Below, in pieces: positions 1-5,738 of a stretch of 9,594 nucleotides of DNA. Numbering within the stretch: the first letter of the stretch is position 1; the number at the start of each line of letters is the position of its first letter. This DNA comes from CAYNNP01 sp964398215 (GTDB taxonomy: Bacteria > Planctomycetota > Planctomycetia > Pirellulales > Pirellulaceae), in the NCBI GenBank assembly GCA_964398215.1, contig CAYNNP010000251.1, forward strand, positions 1 through 9,594, read 5' to 3'. The position numbers and the translations under genes are program-made. Under the pieces are notes generated by a model, which was not told the DNA's origin, did not search any database, and saw nothing but the letters and a program-made list of their open reading frames with translations.

Positions 1-58
1 CGCCGAAAAAATCGAAAGGATTGCGGTCAAAGTTGTGGGTAAAGACAAGGCTAACTAG
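1..58 (+). CDS. 3' end of an unidentified gene (partial)
   Basis: Reading from base 2, the frame is open for 18 codons and stops at TAG (56-58). The visible tail is AEKIERIAVKVVGKDKAN, charged and lysine-rich, as is common at the C-terminus of a cytoplasmic protein. The other two forward frames close at about 42 and 71 and give less protein-like translations. Too little is visible to name a family. It lies on the same strand as the fae-like gene, but the 278-base gap with inverted repeats argues against tight co-transcription. That it is coding at all is an inference from 18 codons. Confidence 0.4.
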   Translation, partial: AEKIERIAVKVVGKDKAN

Positions 59-69
59 CCCCGCGTGGT

Positions 70-103
70 AGTTGAACTGCGCCGCAAACCAGTGATTTCA
101 ACT
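70..103. repeat. Inverted repeat downstream of the partial gene
   Basis: AGTTGAA (70-76) and TTCAACT (97-103) are perfect 7-base complements around a 20-base loop, starting 11 bases after the stop at 58. A short T run (about 134-138) follows some 30 bases later, too far away for a classical terminator. It could be a weak terminator of the upstream gene or simply a chance palindrome. Confidence 0.3.
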
Positions 104-200
104 TAGCTACAAGACGGGGGAACCCAGGCGGATTTTTAGTGTATTTCGTGGTTACTCCGGTCTAGTCCGCTGGCGCAGGGCGAAGCACTTTTAAATCTCG

Positions 201-229
201 GCCGGGAGCGGCCAAGCTACGGTCCCGGC
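201..229. repeat. GC-rich hairpin in the leader of the fae-like gene
   Basis: GCCGGGA (201-207) pairs with TCCCGGC (223-229), a perfect 7-bp GC-rich stem around a 15-base loop. No T tract follows, so it is not a standard intrinsic terminator. It ends 107 bases before the fae start codon. Whether it is transcribed in the fae leader depends on where the promoter lies. No riboswitch family was recognised. Confidence 0.35.
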
Positions 230-283
230 TTGAAACAATCGTTTGCCTTTGGCGCCCCTGGCTGTCTTCAAACTCATCGGTCG

Positions 284-289
284 TATAAG
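284..289 (+). promoter_or_regulatory. Possible -10 box for the fae-like gene
   Basis: TATAAG (284-289) matches the sigma-70 -10 consensus at five of six positions and would give a leader of about 40 bases before the ATG at 337. No convincing -35 element sits 16-18 bases upstream, so this is only a weak candidate. Confidence 0.25.
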
Positions 290-336
290 CTCTTTTGCGA
301 TTCAACATTCCTTGAAAACTGAGCGAAGAGCATTCT

Positions 337-885
337 ATGAGCGACAGAATTATCATGCGTACCGGCGAGAGTCTGGTTGCTGGCGGTCCACCTTTCACTG
401 CTGCTGAACCGGAGGTCGTGATCGGCGAACTGGATGGTCCTGTCGGTACTGCAATCGCAACTTTGACCGGCGACCAGTCTGCGGGGCACTCCAAAGTGTT
501 CGCGATCTTGAATACCGATATCCAAGTCCGACCAGTTACTTTGATGGTCAGTAAAGTGACTGTGAAGAGCAGTCGCTATACAAATATTCTGATGGGTACA
601 GTCCAAGCCGCAATCGCTAACGGTGTTTTGGATGCGGTTCGTGCTGGCGACTTGCCGAAAGAGAAAGCGAACGACTTGGGCATCATCTGCAGCGTGTGGC
701 TGAATCCCGGAGTCATCGACGATGACAACTTGGATCACAAAGCTCTTTTTGAAATCCATCGCAAAGCCATGGCGCAGGCAATTCACAAAGCGATGAACAA
801 CGAACCTAGTATCGATTGGCTCTTGGACAACCAAGACAAAATCACTCACAAGTACTATGAGCGTGGCTTGGCGGGCGAGATCTAG
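337..885 (+). CDS. Formaldehyde-activating enzyme (Fae) family protein, divergent active site
   Basis: 182 residues; characterised Fae is about 170. Fae condenses formaldehyde with tetrahydromethanopterin to give methylene-H4MPT in the cytoplasm. Family features in order: GESLVAGG near the N-terminus (10-17), DGPVGTAI (33-40), RPVTLMVSKVTVK (65-77) matching the family's P-x-TLM-x-x-KVT block, an alanine-rich helix (about 88-101), and a C-terminal THKYY matching THPFA of Methylobacterium Fae. By hand alignment to the Methylobacterium protein as I remember it, the segment AHIDLIIG containing His22, proposed as the catalytic residue, corresponds here to AEPEVVIG (23-30), placing Glu24 where His22 should be. 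It may therefore be one of the Fae-like paralogues of uncertain activity rather than a true Fae. No other H4MPT-pathway gene is in the window. ATG 337 has only a weak upstream purine stretch (GAAGAG). An in-frame ATG at 355 is the alternative, but starting there would lose part of the N-terminal strand. Confidence 0.88.
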   Translation: MSDRIIMRTGESLVAGGPPFTAAEPEVVIGELDGPVGTAIATLTGDQSAGHSKVFAILNTDIQVRPVTLMVSKVTVKSSRYTNILMGTVQAAIANGVLDAVRAGDLPKEKANDLGIICSVWLNPGVIDDDNLDHKALFEIHRKAMAQAIHKAMNNEPSIDWLLDNQDKITHKYYERGLAGEI

Positions 886-919
886 ACGCCAGTCTTATTC
901 GTGAGATGAGTAAACAACC

Positions 920-954
920 GGCACAGCGGCAAGCTAGTTAAGCTCGCTGTCGCC
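920..954. terminator. Hairpin between convergent fae-like and mcsB genes
   Basis: GGC-ACAGCG (920-928) pairs with CGCTGT-C-GCC (945-954), giving nine base pairs with a single bulged C. The stem covers the mcsB stop codon (934-936). Flanking T-rich sequence is short on both sides: TAGTTT on the plus strand, and GTTGTTTA when read along the minus strand. Placement between two convergent genes suggests a bidirectional terminator, though the weak T tracts leave that uncertain. Confidence 0.45.
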
Positions 955-2022
955 TAGTTTGCCAGTTAGGTGACGTTGCAAATACGTCGCTCTTTCAACA
1001 TTGCGATCCGATGTCGCAAGCAGTCGTCCATGCAGTTTTTGCAAGTGGGCGGGTTGGGTGTGAATGAACAGCTTGTTGATCGTAGCGACTTGCAAATCAT
1101 TGATCAGGCCCAAGCTCACGCCCATGCGGACCTTGGACAAGTAGTGCATCGTTTCTTCGCTACTAATTTTCTTTGCCGTGCTCAGGATCCCCAACGCGCG
1201 GCTAACATCATCATGCAGGTCTTGTTCGTTACTGTTGATCAGAAAGTCACGGGCCTTTTTTTCGTAACTGATGATTCTGGGGACCACATCGTCACCGATC
1301 AGTGTCAGCAAATCTTCTTCTGAGTGCCCGATGGTGATCTGGTTACTGACTTGGTAAAAGTCGCCTGTGTACTGTGATCCTTCGCCGTACAAGCCTCGAA
1401 CCGTAACGTTGATTCGCTGCATGCTGCGAAAAACTTTTTCCATCTGGTTGGTGATCACAAGTGCCGGCAAATGCAACATCACGCTGACTCGCAGTCCCGT
1501 TCCAACGTTCGTCGGGCAAGCCGTCAGGTATCCATACTGTTGATGAAACGCATAGAAAATCGAACCTTCAAGCTGATCGTCCAAGGCATCGATTTCTTTC
1601 CAAGCCGACTTCAGATCCAGACCGCTATTCATCACCTGGATGCGCAAATGATCTTCTTCGTTGATCATCACGCTGTAGCGTTCGCTGGGATGGATTGCCA
1701 CGGCGCGAGCACCATCAGCGTCCGCGATCTCGCGACTGATTAGCTGGCGTTCAACCAAGAACTGCCGGTCGACTTCGGACAGGCCTTCCAAATCGATGTA
1801 CTGGACATCATTCAATTCGTCGATCGAATCCATACGAGACCGAATGGTCCGTTCGATTCCAGTGCGGTCATCCTCGCTGCACCGGCGAATGAATGGAAAG
1901 TCAGCCAGGTTCCTTGCCAATCGAATGCGACTACTGATCACAATCTCCGACTCAGGACCTTCGCCGCGCAGCCATTCACCTGCAGTTTGTGCCAGTTTTT
2001 CGAAATCGTTTTCTCTCTTCAC
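934..2022 (-). CDS. mcsB: Protein-arginine kinase McsB
   Basis: 362 residues, matching the Bacillus enzyme in length. McsB belongs to the ATP:guanido phosphotransferase fold but phosphorylates arginine side chains of proteins; in Bacillus these become degradation tags for ClpCP. Visible hallmarks: the ATP-binding SSRIRLARNL (30-39), the acidic catalytic loop NEEDHLRIQ (121-129), the guanidino-kinase cysteine segment ACPTNVGTGLR (168-178, Cys169), and near the C-terminus RNVERA (340-345). The last corresponds to the RDxxRA motif that forms the allosteric phosphoarginine site in bacterial McsB, with Asn in place of Asp. The start is GTG at 2022-2020, supported by GGAG five bases upstream; the ATG that contains that GGAG runs into a stop. 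It lies 20 bases downstream of mcsA and is presumably co-transcribed with it. No CtsR or ClpC gene is adjacent, unlike the Firmicute ctsR-mcsA-mcsB-clpC operon. Confidence 0.95.
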   Translation of the reverse strand: MKRENDFEKLAQTAGEWLRGEGPESEIVISSRIRLARNLADFPFIRRCSEDDRTGIERTIRSRMDSIDELNDVQYIDLEGLSEVDRQFLVERQLISREIADADGARAVAIHPSERYSVMINEEDHLRIQVMNSGLDLKSAWKEIDALDDQLEGSIFYAFHQQYGYLTACPTNVGTGLRVSVMLHLPALVITNQMEKVFRSMQRINVTVRGLYGEGSQYTGDFYQVSNQITIGHSEEDLLTLIGDDVVPRIISYEKKARDFLINSNEQDLHDDVSRALGILSTAKKISSEETMHYLSKVRMGVSLGLINDLQVATINKLFIHTQPAHLQKLHGRLLATSDRNVERATYLQRHLTGKLGDSELN

Positions 2023-2042
2023 CGTAGCTCCATTTTCCGACT

Positions 2043-2585
2043 TCAGAAAGGTTCGTCGGCGGTTGTATCAATGTCCGATTCAGAAGTCCCATCGGACTCC
2101 ATACGTTTCAATTCATCGCGGATCTCTGATGCTCGTTCGTAGTCTTCCCGTTCGACGGCTTCTTCCATCTCGCGTCGCAACTGGATCATTTCCGCTTGCA
2201 AATCGGCGCTCGCTGTCGCCCGGGTCGGACGTTTGCCAACATGTTCATTCGAATCGTGAACGGTTCGCAAAAGGTCTTGTAGGTCCGATTCAAAGTGCGT
2301 GTAATCGTAGGGGCAACCAAGCCGTCCAGAATTTCTGAAATCGCCAAAGGTGATTCCACAAACCGGGCACTTTTTTTGATCCAGCTCTTCCAGTTCTTGT
2401 TTTGTTTGTACCAAATTCAATTGCTTGGCCAGCGCTCCCGCGATGGAGGCCGACGCCGTGTATGAATCTTTGTGCAAATAAACTCGCGCGTGCTCCTCAC
2501 ACAGGTGTACCACCTCTGGGCCGGTCGGCTCTGTCAATTCGGTGATGTGAAAGGTCGCGGGTTTTTCGCAGTATTGGCATTTCAT
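2043..2585 (-). CDS. mcsA: McsA-like zinc-finger / UVR-domain protein, activator of McsB
   Basis: 180 residues from ATG 2585. McsA is the cofactor that activates McsB, and its C-terminal UVR helices resemble the UvrB-UvrC contact domain. Two metal-binding modules are visible: C3-x2-C6 with C29-x2-H32, and C73-x2-C76 with C91 in GRLGCPYDY. A coiled UVR motif follows at about 129-163 (LQAEMIQLRREMEEA, then EDYERASEIRDELKRME), and then an acidic tail. In Bacillus McsA both modules use four cysteines; here position 32 is His and position 94 is Asp, so the second site shows only three clear ligands unless His97 serves. ATG 2585 is preferred over the TTG one codon upstream because AGGA lies seven bases before the ATG. 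The gene is first in the mcsA-mcsB operon, with a strong promoter candidate about 90 bases upstream. Annotation pipelines may label it only as a UvrB/UvrC motif-containing protein. Confidence 0.9.
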   Translation of the reverse strand: MKCQYCEKPATFHITELTEPTGPEVVHLCEEHARVYLHKDSYTASASIAGALAKQLNLVQTKQELEELDQKKCPVCGITFGDFRNSGRLGCPYDYTHFESDLQDLLRTVHDSNEHVGKRPTRATASADLQAEMIQLRREMEEAVEREDYERASEIRDELKRMESDGTSESDIDTTADEPF

Positions 2586-2673
2586 CAATGAATCCTGGGG
2601 AGCCTGCTAAAAAGATCTTTCATGAAGGATTGGTGTCGTCCACTCCTCGCACCAATGTTTACCTGCGTAATGT

Positions 2674-2688
2674 CGCGATTCTATCGCG
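2674..2688. promoter_or_regulatory. Operator-like inverted repeat over the mcsA -10 box
   Basis: CGCGAT-TCT-ATCGCG is a perfect 6-3-6 inverted repeat that completely contains the predicted mcsA -10 hexamer (2678-2683). A repressor bound here would block RNA polymerase. It does not resemble the CtsR heptad repeat or the HrcA CIRCE element, so if it is a real operator its protein is unknown. Short GC-rich palindromes can also occur by chance. Confidence 0.4.
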
Positions 2689-2705
2689 GGGGTATCGAGT
2701 GTCAA
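2678..2705 (-). promoter_or_regulatory. Sigma-70-type promoter for mcsA-mcsB
   Basis: On the minus strand a perfect TTGACA (2705-2700) is followed after 16 bases by TAGAAT (2683-2678), one mismatch from TATAAT. Transcription would begin near 2671, giving an mcsA leader of about 85 bases. The orientation, the distance to the gene and the quality of both hexamers make this the best promoter candidate in the window. Confidence 0.65.
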
Positions 2706-2925
2706 CGCGAGCAAAGCTCCGCCAGCCCCTGTGGATTCAACGGCATGCAGCGAATAGGTCTTGAGCACGAACGGCTAGTTTATGCGCGTAATTGTGGGAA
2801 AAGCACGTTTGCACCAACCGCCGCCCCTACACGCGAGTCGCGAATCCAGCAAAACTAGAGGTCATTCTCGGTAGCAATATCGCGAGTTGACCCAGGATGC
2901 CTTCATTTGTGGCCGCAAAAACAGC

Positions 2926-4437
2926 ATGCACACACCATCGAAATCAGATTTTGCCAAGCTGTCCAAATCGCATGACTTTGTGCCCGTTTACCGGCGATTG
3001 CTGAGCGACACTTTGACGCCTGTGTCAGCATTCCGGCTGTTGGACGATGGCGGCCCCGCGTGCTTGTTCGAGAGCGTGATCGGGGGGGAAAAGGTTGGAC
3101 GCTACAGTTTTTTGGCCTCAAGTCCCGTTGGCCGTTTCGCAGCGAGACGTAATGAGGTGCAAATTTCGGATGCCGAATCTGAAAGCATCGCCAGCGAAAC
3201 AGTCGACGATCCGGTCGATGCTTTTCGTAAACACTTTCACTACAACGTCGCAAAGCTGGACGGGATGCCACCGTTTGTTGGCGGCGCTATCGGATACGCG
3301 AGCTACGATGTCGTTCGTTACGCGGAAGATCTGCCGAATGCACCAGACGACGATCGCGAGCTTCCGGATTTGGATTTTTCTTTTTATCACACGATCTGCA
3401 TCTTTGATCATGTAGATAAAACGATCACGGTTGTGTCACTGGCGGATTGTCGAAACGTTGATTCAGCTGAACAGTCAAGCTTGGCCTACCAGAGAGCGTG
3501 CGACCGGGTAGACGAAACGGTCGAGAAGCTTTCAAGTGATGTTGCGCAAAAACCTGTTCGTTGGAATTTGGAACAATGGAAACAGCACGCAAAAGAAAAT
3601 CCACTTGAAGTCGAATCGAACTTTACCCGCGAATCGTTTTGCCAAGCCGTCCGTGATTGCGTTGAGTACATTCGTGCGGGCGATATCTTTCAGGTTGTTC
3701 CAAGTCAACGTTTGTCGGTTCGAACTGAAGTCGACCCGTTGGAGATCTATCGTTCGCTGCGGGTGGTGAATCCCAGTCCGTTCATGTTTTTTGTTCGTAC
3801 ACCGGATTGTGTTCTGGTTGGGTGTTCGCCAGAAATCATGTGCCGCGTTGCCGATCGCACCGTAACGGTTCGACCGCTTGCCGGGACCCGAAAACGAGGG
3901 GCGACGGAGAAAGAAGACAAGGCGCTGGAAAAAGAACTGTTGGCGGACCCCAAGGAACGCGCGGAGCATGTCATGCTGGTGGACCTTGGACGCAATGACG
4001 TCGGCAGAGTTGCGAAATTTGGATCTATCGAACTAACCGAAGTGATGGTGATCGAGCGTTATAGCCATGTGATGCATATCAGTAGCGAAGTCCAGGGTGT
4101 GTTGCGCGATGAGCTGGATTCTTTTGATGCGTTGAAAGCCGCTGTTCCGGCCGGAACTGTATCGGGCGCACCAAAAGTACGCGCGATGGAGATCATTGAC
4201 TCGATCGAGCCGCATCGTCGTGGGCCGTACGCGGGCGCGGTTGGCTATATCGATTATGGTGGCAATATGGACACCTGCATCGCACTGCGAACGATGGTGA
4301 TCAAAGACGGCCGGGTCGACGTACAGGCAGGCTGCGGTGTCGTTGCTGATAGCGACCCGGATGCGGAATACGAAGAAACGCTGAACAAAGCAAAGGCGTT
4401 GATCTCGGCGATCGAGATTACCGAGGCGCGTTTATAG
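2926..4437 (+). CDS. trpE: Anthranilate synthase component I (TrpE)
   Basis: 503 residues from ATG 2926. TrpE converts chorismate plus ammonia, supplied by the TrpG glutaminase, to anthranilate and pyruvate, the first committed step of tryptophan synthesis. N-terminal domain: LTPVSAFRLL, then LFESVIGGE (from residue 47), the LLES-type region that binds tryptophan for feedback inhibition. Chorismate-binding domain: GDIFQVVPSQRL (252-263), NPSPFMFF (about 282-289), LAGTRKRG (318-325), EHVMLVDLGRND (347-358, with the conserved His348), PAGTVSGAPK (408-417), GYIDYGGNMD (440-449) and the AGCGVVADSDP segment with EYEET. These favour TrpE over PabB. The frame stays open upstream to a TTG at 2887, but residues before Met2926 have no family match, and usual TrpE N-termini begin close to this ATG. 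No strong Shine-Dalgarno sequence precedes either start. No trpG or other trp gene is in the window. The stop codon is the start of a 19-base tandem repeat. Confidence 0.95.
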   Translation: MHTPSKSDFAKLSKSHDFVPVYRRLLSDTLTPVSAFRLLDDGGPACLFESVIGGEKVGRYSFLASSPVGRFAARRNEVQISDAESESIASETVDDPVDAFRKHFHYNVAKLDGMPPFVGGAIGYASYDVVRYAEDLPNAPDDDRELPDLDFSFYHTICIFDHVDKTITVVSLADCRNVDSAEQSSLAYQRACDRVDETVEKLSSDVAQKPVRWNLEQWKQHAKENPLEVESNFTRESFCQAVRDCVEYIRAGDIFQVVPSQRLSVRTEVDPLEIYRSLRVVNPSPFMFFVRTPDCVLVGCSPEIMCRVADRTVTVRPLAGTRKRGATEKEDKALEKELLADPKERAEHVMLVDLGRNDVGRVAKFGSIELTEVMVIERYSHVMHISSEVQGVLRDELDSFDALKAAVPAGTVSGAPKVRAMEIIDSIEPHRRGPYAGAVGYIDYGGNMDTCIALRTMVIKDGRVDVQAGCGVVADSDPDAEYEETLNKAKALISAIEITEARL

Positions 4438-4472
4438 TCGTTGTCGGATTCTCTAGTCGTTGTCGGATTCTC
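4435..4472. repeat. Perfect 2 x 19-base tandem repeat at the trpE stop codon
   Basis: TAGTCGTTGTCGGATTCTC occurs at 4435-4453 and again, without a gap or mismatch, at 4454-4472. The first three bases are the trpE TAG stop, so the second copy carries a second TAG. The repeat lies 74-111 bases before the sigma-factor start codon. It could be a replication-slippage duplication or a paired binding site in the sigma-gene promoter region. Confidence 0.9.
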
Positions 4473-4545
4473 GTTTTCTGATTCGCTTGCTAAACTACTC
4501 GATCGACTAGTCAACAAACAGTCTACCTTTTCGCGGAGATCGACC

Positions 4546-5166
4546 ATGGAATCGCAAAGTGAACAAGAGTTGGTCGAAAAGATTAAGTCACGCGATGGTG
4601 AGTCTTTGGCAAAGTACATTGACCTGAATCGTGATCGACTATGCGGGTTCTTGCGTTCGATTACCGGTGAACATCTTTTGGCTGTCGTCGAAATCGATGA
4701 TTTAATGCAGGAGATTTCGACCGCTGCGTTGACTGGATTGCCAACCGCACCGCTTGAGCAATACGAACCGATTCAGTGGCTTCAGCAATTGGCCCGGCGC
4801 CGCGTCGTCGACGCGCACCGATTTCACTTTGGAGCACAAAAGCGCGACGCTGGTCGCGAAAAATCGATCCACCAGTCGTCGCCCGCCAATCAATCCAAGG
4901 CTGGCCTGGAACAAATGTTGGCTGCCAGCATGACGTCGCCCAGCGCTGCGTTCAGCCGCGATGTCAGAATGGAACGACTACAAGCGGCGGTCCAGGAATT
5001 GAGCGAAGATCAACAGACTGCGATCCGAATGAGATACGCTGAAGGACTGTCGACGAAAGAAATCGCTGAGCGGTTGGGCAAAACTGACGTCGCCACCCGA
5101 GTTTTGCTTTCGCGTAGCATGCGTCAATTGGAAAAAATCTTGGACGACGTTCGCCCGACTCGTTAA
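4546..5166 (+). CDS. ECF-type RNA polymerase sigma factor, planctomycete family
   Basis: 206 residues. It is a two-domain sigma-70 factor that would direct RNA polymerase to a specific promoter set. Region 2 spans about 18-92, with the core-binding DDLMQE (51-56) and the RRRVVDAHR helix that follows. A polar linker with QKRDAGRE (98-105) and TSPSAAF (130-136) is typical of the planctomycete-specific sigma family (Sig-70_plancto1 type, from memory). Region 4 spans about 145-200, with LSEDQQTAIRMRYAEGLS and the helix-turn-helix STKEIAERLGKTDVATRVLLSR (169-190). ATG 4546 is chosen because GGAG (4535-4538) lies seven bases upstream. The frame is open back to a TTG inside the tandem repeat, but those 35 residues look random. 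No zinc-finger anti-sigma, serine/threonine kinase or WD-repeat gene, frequent partners in planctomycetes, is adjacent. The next gene begins 48 bases on with no terminator between. Target genes cannot be inferred. Confidence 0.88.
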   Translation: MESQSEQELVEKIKSRDGESLAKYIDLNRDRLCGFLRSITGEHLLAVVEIDDLMQEISTAALTGLPTAPLEQYEPIQWLQQLARRRVVDAHRFHFGAQKRDAGREKSIHQSSPANQSKAGLEQMLAASMTSPSAAFSRDVRMERLQAAVQELSEDQQTAIRMRYAEGLSTKEIAERLGKTDVATRVLLSRSMRQLEKILDDVRPTR

Positions 5167-5214
5167 GCACTTCGACCGATTCCAAATTACATTCTCCGCC
5201 AGCACGACTCACCG

Positions 5215-5544
5215 ATGAACGACCCAACAACGACGCTACAAGATCTGAAGGGCGTCATGGAACAGTTCGTCGCTGAACGCGATTGGCACAAGTTCCATAA
5301 CCCAAAAAACTTGAGCGCGTCGCTCGCCATCGAGGTCGGCGAATTGATGGAGCATTTTCAATGGTTGACGCTGGAGGAAGCTGCTGACGTTGCAAACGAC
5401 GCGCAGAAAAAACACGATGTGCAGGAGGAGCTGTCCGATTGCTTGGCCTACGTAATCTCAATCGCCAACGCGATGGAAATCGATCTGGCAAGTTCCTTTG
5501 AACAAAAGATGCACAAGAACCGGATCAAATATCCCAAGCCATAG
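5215..5544 (+). CDS. MazG-like nucleotide pyrophosphohydrolase (dCTPase / RS21-C6 type)
   Basis: 109 residues, the size of single-domain all-alpha NTP pyrophosphatases, which hydrolyse (d)NTPs to the monophosphate and pyrophosphate and often remove non-canonical nucleotides. The magnesium-binding signature is complete: E40-x2-E43 in IEVGELMEHFQW and E72-x2-D75 in EELSDCLAY. HNPKNL (28-33) upstream and the C-terminal NRIKYP are also typical of the RS21-C6 / DCTPP1 and bacterial MazG-like group. Full MazG has two such domains and about 260 residues, so this is not classical MazG. Substrate preference cannot be told from the sequence. No Shine-Dalgarno sequence is evident before ATG 5215. It follows the sigma gene by 48 bases and could be translated from the same transcript. 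Confidence 0.9.
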   Translation: MNDPTTTLQDLKGVMEQFVAERDWHKFHNPKNLSASLAIEVGELMEHFQWLTLEEAADVANDAQKKHDVQEELSDCLAYVISIANAMEIDLASSFEQKMHKNRIKYPKP

Positions 5545-5693
5545 TTTCTCGTTCGCGAATTTTTTCATGACGTGTAGCAGCTGGCCAAGGACACAGAACG
5601 TGCCCAAGCCATGCAATCGTCGCGATTTACCGCCAACCCTGTGCTCTTAGGCGGCGATTCTATTCGCGTCCAAGGCTCCAGTCATCTTGCTAC

Positions 5694-5699
5694 TATAAT
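5694..5699 (+). promoter_or_regulatory. -10 box upstream of the PSCyt1/PSD1-DUF1501 operon
   Basis: A perfect TATAAT lies 39 bases before the ATG at 5739, an ordinary distance for a -10 element. The -35 region (around 5670-5677, CCAAGGCT) does not resemble TTGACA, so the promoter may be weak, activator-dependent, or read by another sigma factor. The rest of the 194-base gap holds no gene that I can see. Confidence 0.45.
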
Positions 5700-5738
5700 G
5701 GATCCTGAAACCCACCGACTCTCACACTCCTTTGCAAG

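Larger units (their letters stand above)
2586..2925. other. Divergent intergenic region between mcsA and trpE
   Basis: 340 bases separate the divergent mcsA and trpE starts. It contains a near-consensus promoter toward mcsA, a palindrome over that promoter's -10 box, and a second perfect 10-base palindrome, AAAGATCTTT (2611-2620), in the mcsA leader. A 78-codon open frame at 2622-2858 shows no family resemblance and no ribosome-binding site, and I do not regard it as a gene. I could not find a good promoter, a tryptophan-rich leader peptide or an attenuator in front of trpE, so how trpE is controlled cannot be read from here. Confidence 0.6.

Noticed and set aside
59..336. tRNA, riboswitch or other RNA gene in the fae leader
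   Set aside because: No cloverleaf, T-loop sequence or known riboswitch core could be made out; only two simple inverted repeats are visible.
970..1743. Plus-strand open frames of 117 and 90 codons opposite mcsB
   Set aside because: They are the complement of strongly conserved kinase motifs and have no supporting start signals.
2586..2720. CtsR heptad repeat or CIRCE element controlling mcsA
   Set aside because: Neither the AGGTCAAA-type direct repeat nor the TTAGCACTC/GAGTGCTAA pair is present. Only the unrelated CGCGAT/ATCGCG palindrome is seen.
2622..2858. 78-codon open frame between mcsA and trpE, considered as a leader peptide or small gene
   Set aside because: It has no ribosome-binding site, no family resemblance, no run of tryptophan codons, and it overlaps the mcsA promoter.
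2887..2925. TTG start 13 codons upstream for trpE
   Set aside because: No ribosome-binding site was seen, and the extra residues have no TrpE counterpart. ATG 2926 gives the usual N-terminus.
4441..4545. Upstream extension of the sigma-factor frame to a TTG inside the tandem repeat
   Set aside because: The extra 35 residues look random and lie over the repeat. ATG 4546 has GGAG at an ideal distance and fits normal sigma-factor length.
5631..5655. CCGCC ... GGCGG pairing between the MazG-like and PSD1 genes as a terminator
   Set aside because: There are only five base pairs around a long loop and no following T run. The T6 at about 5560 is not preceded by a stable stem.
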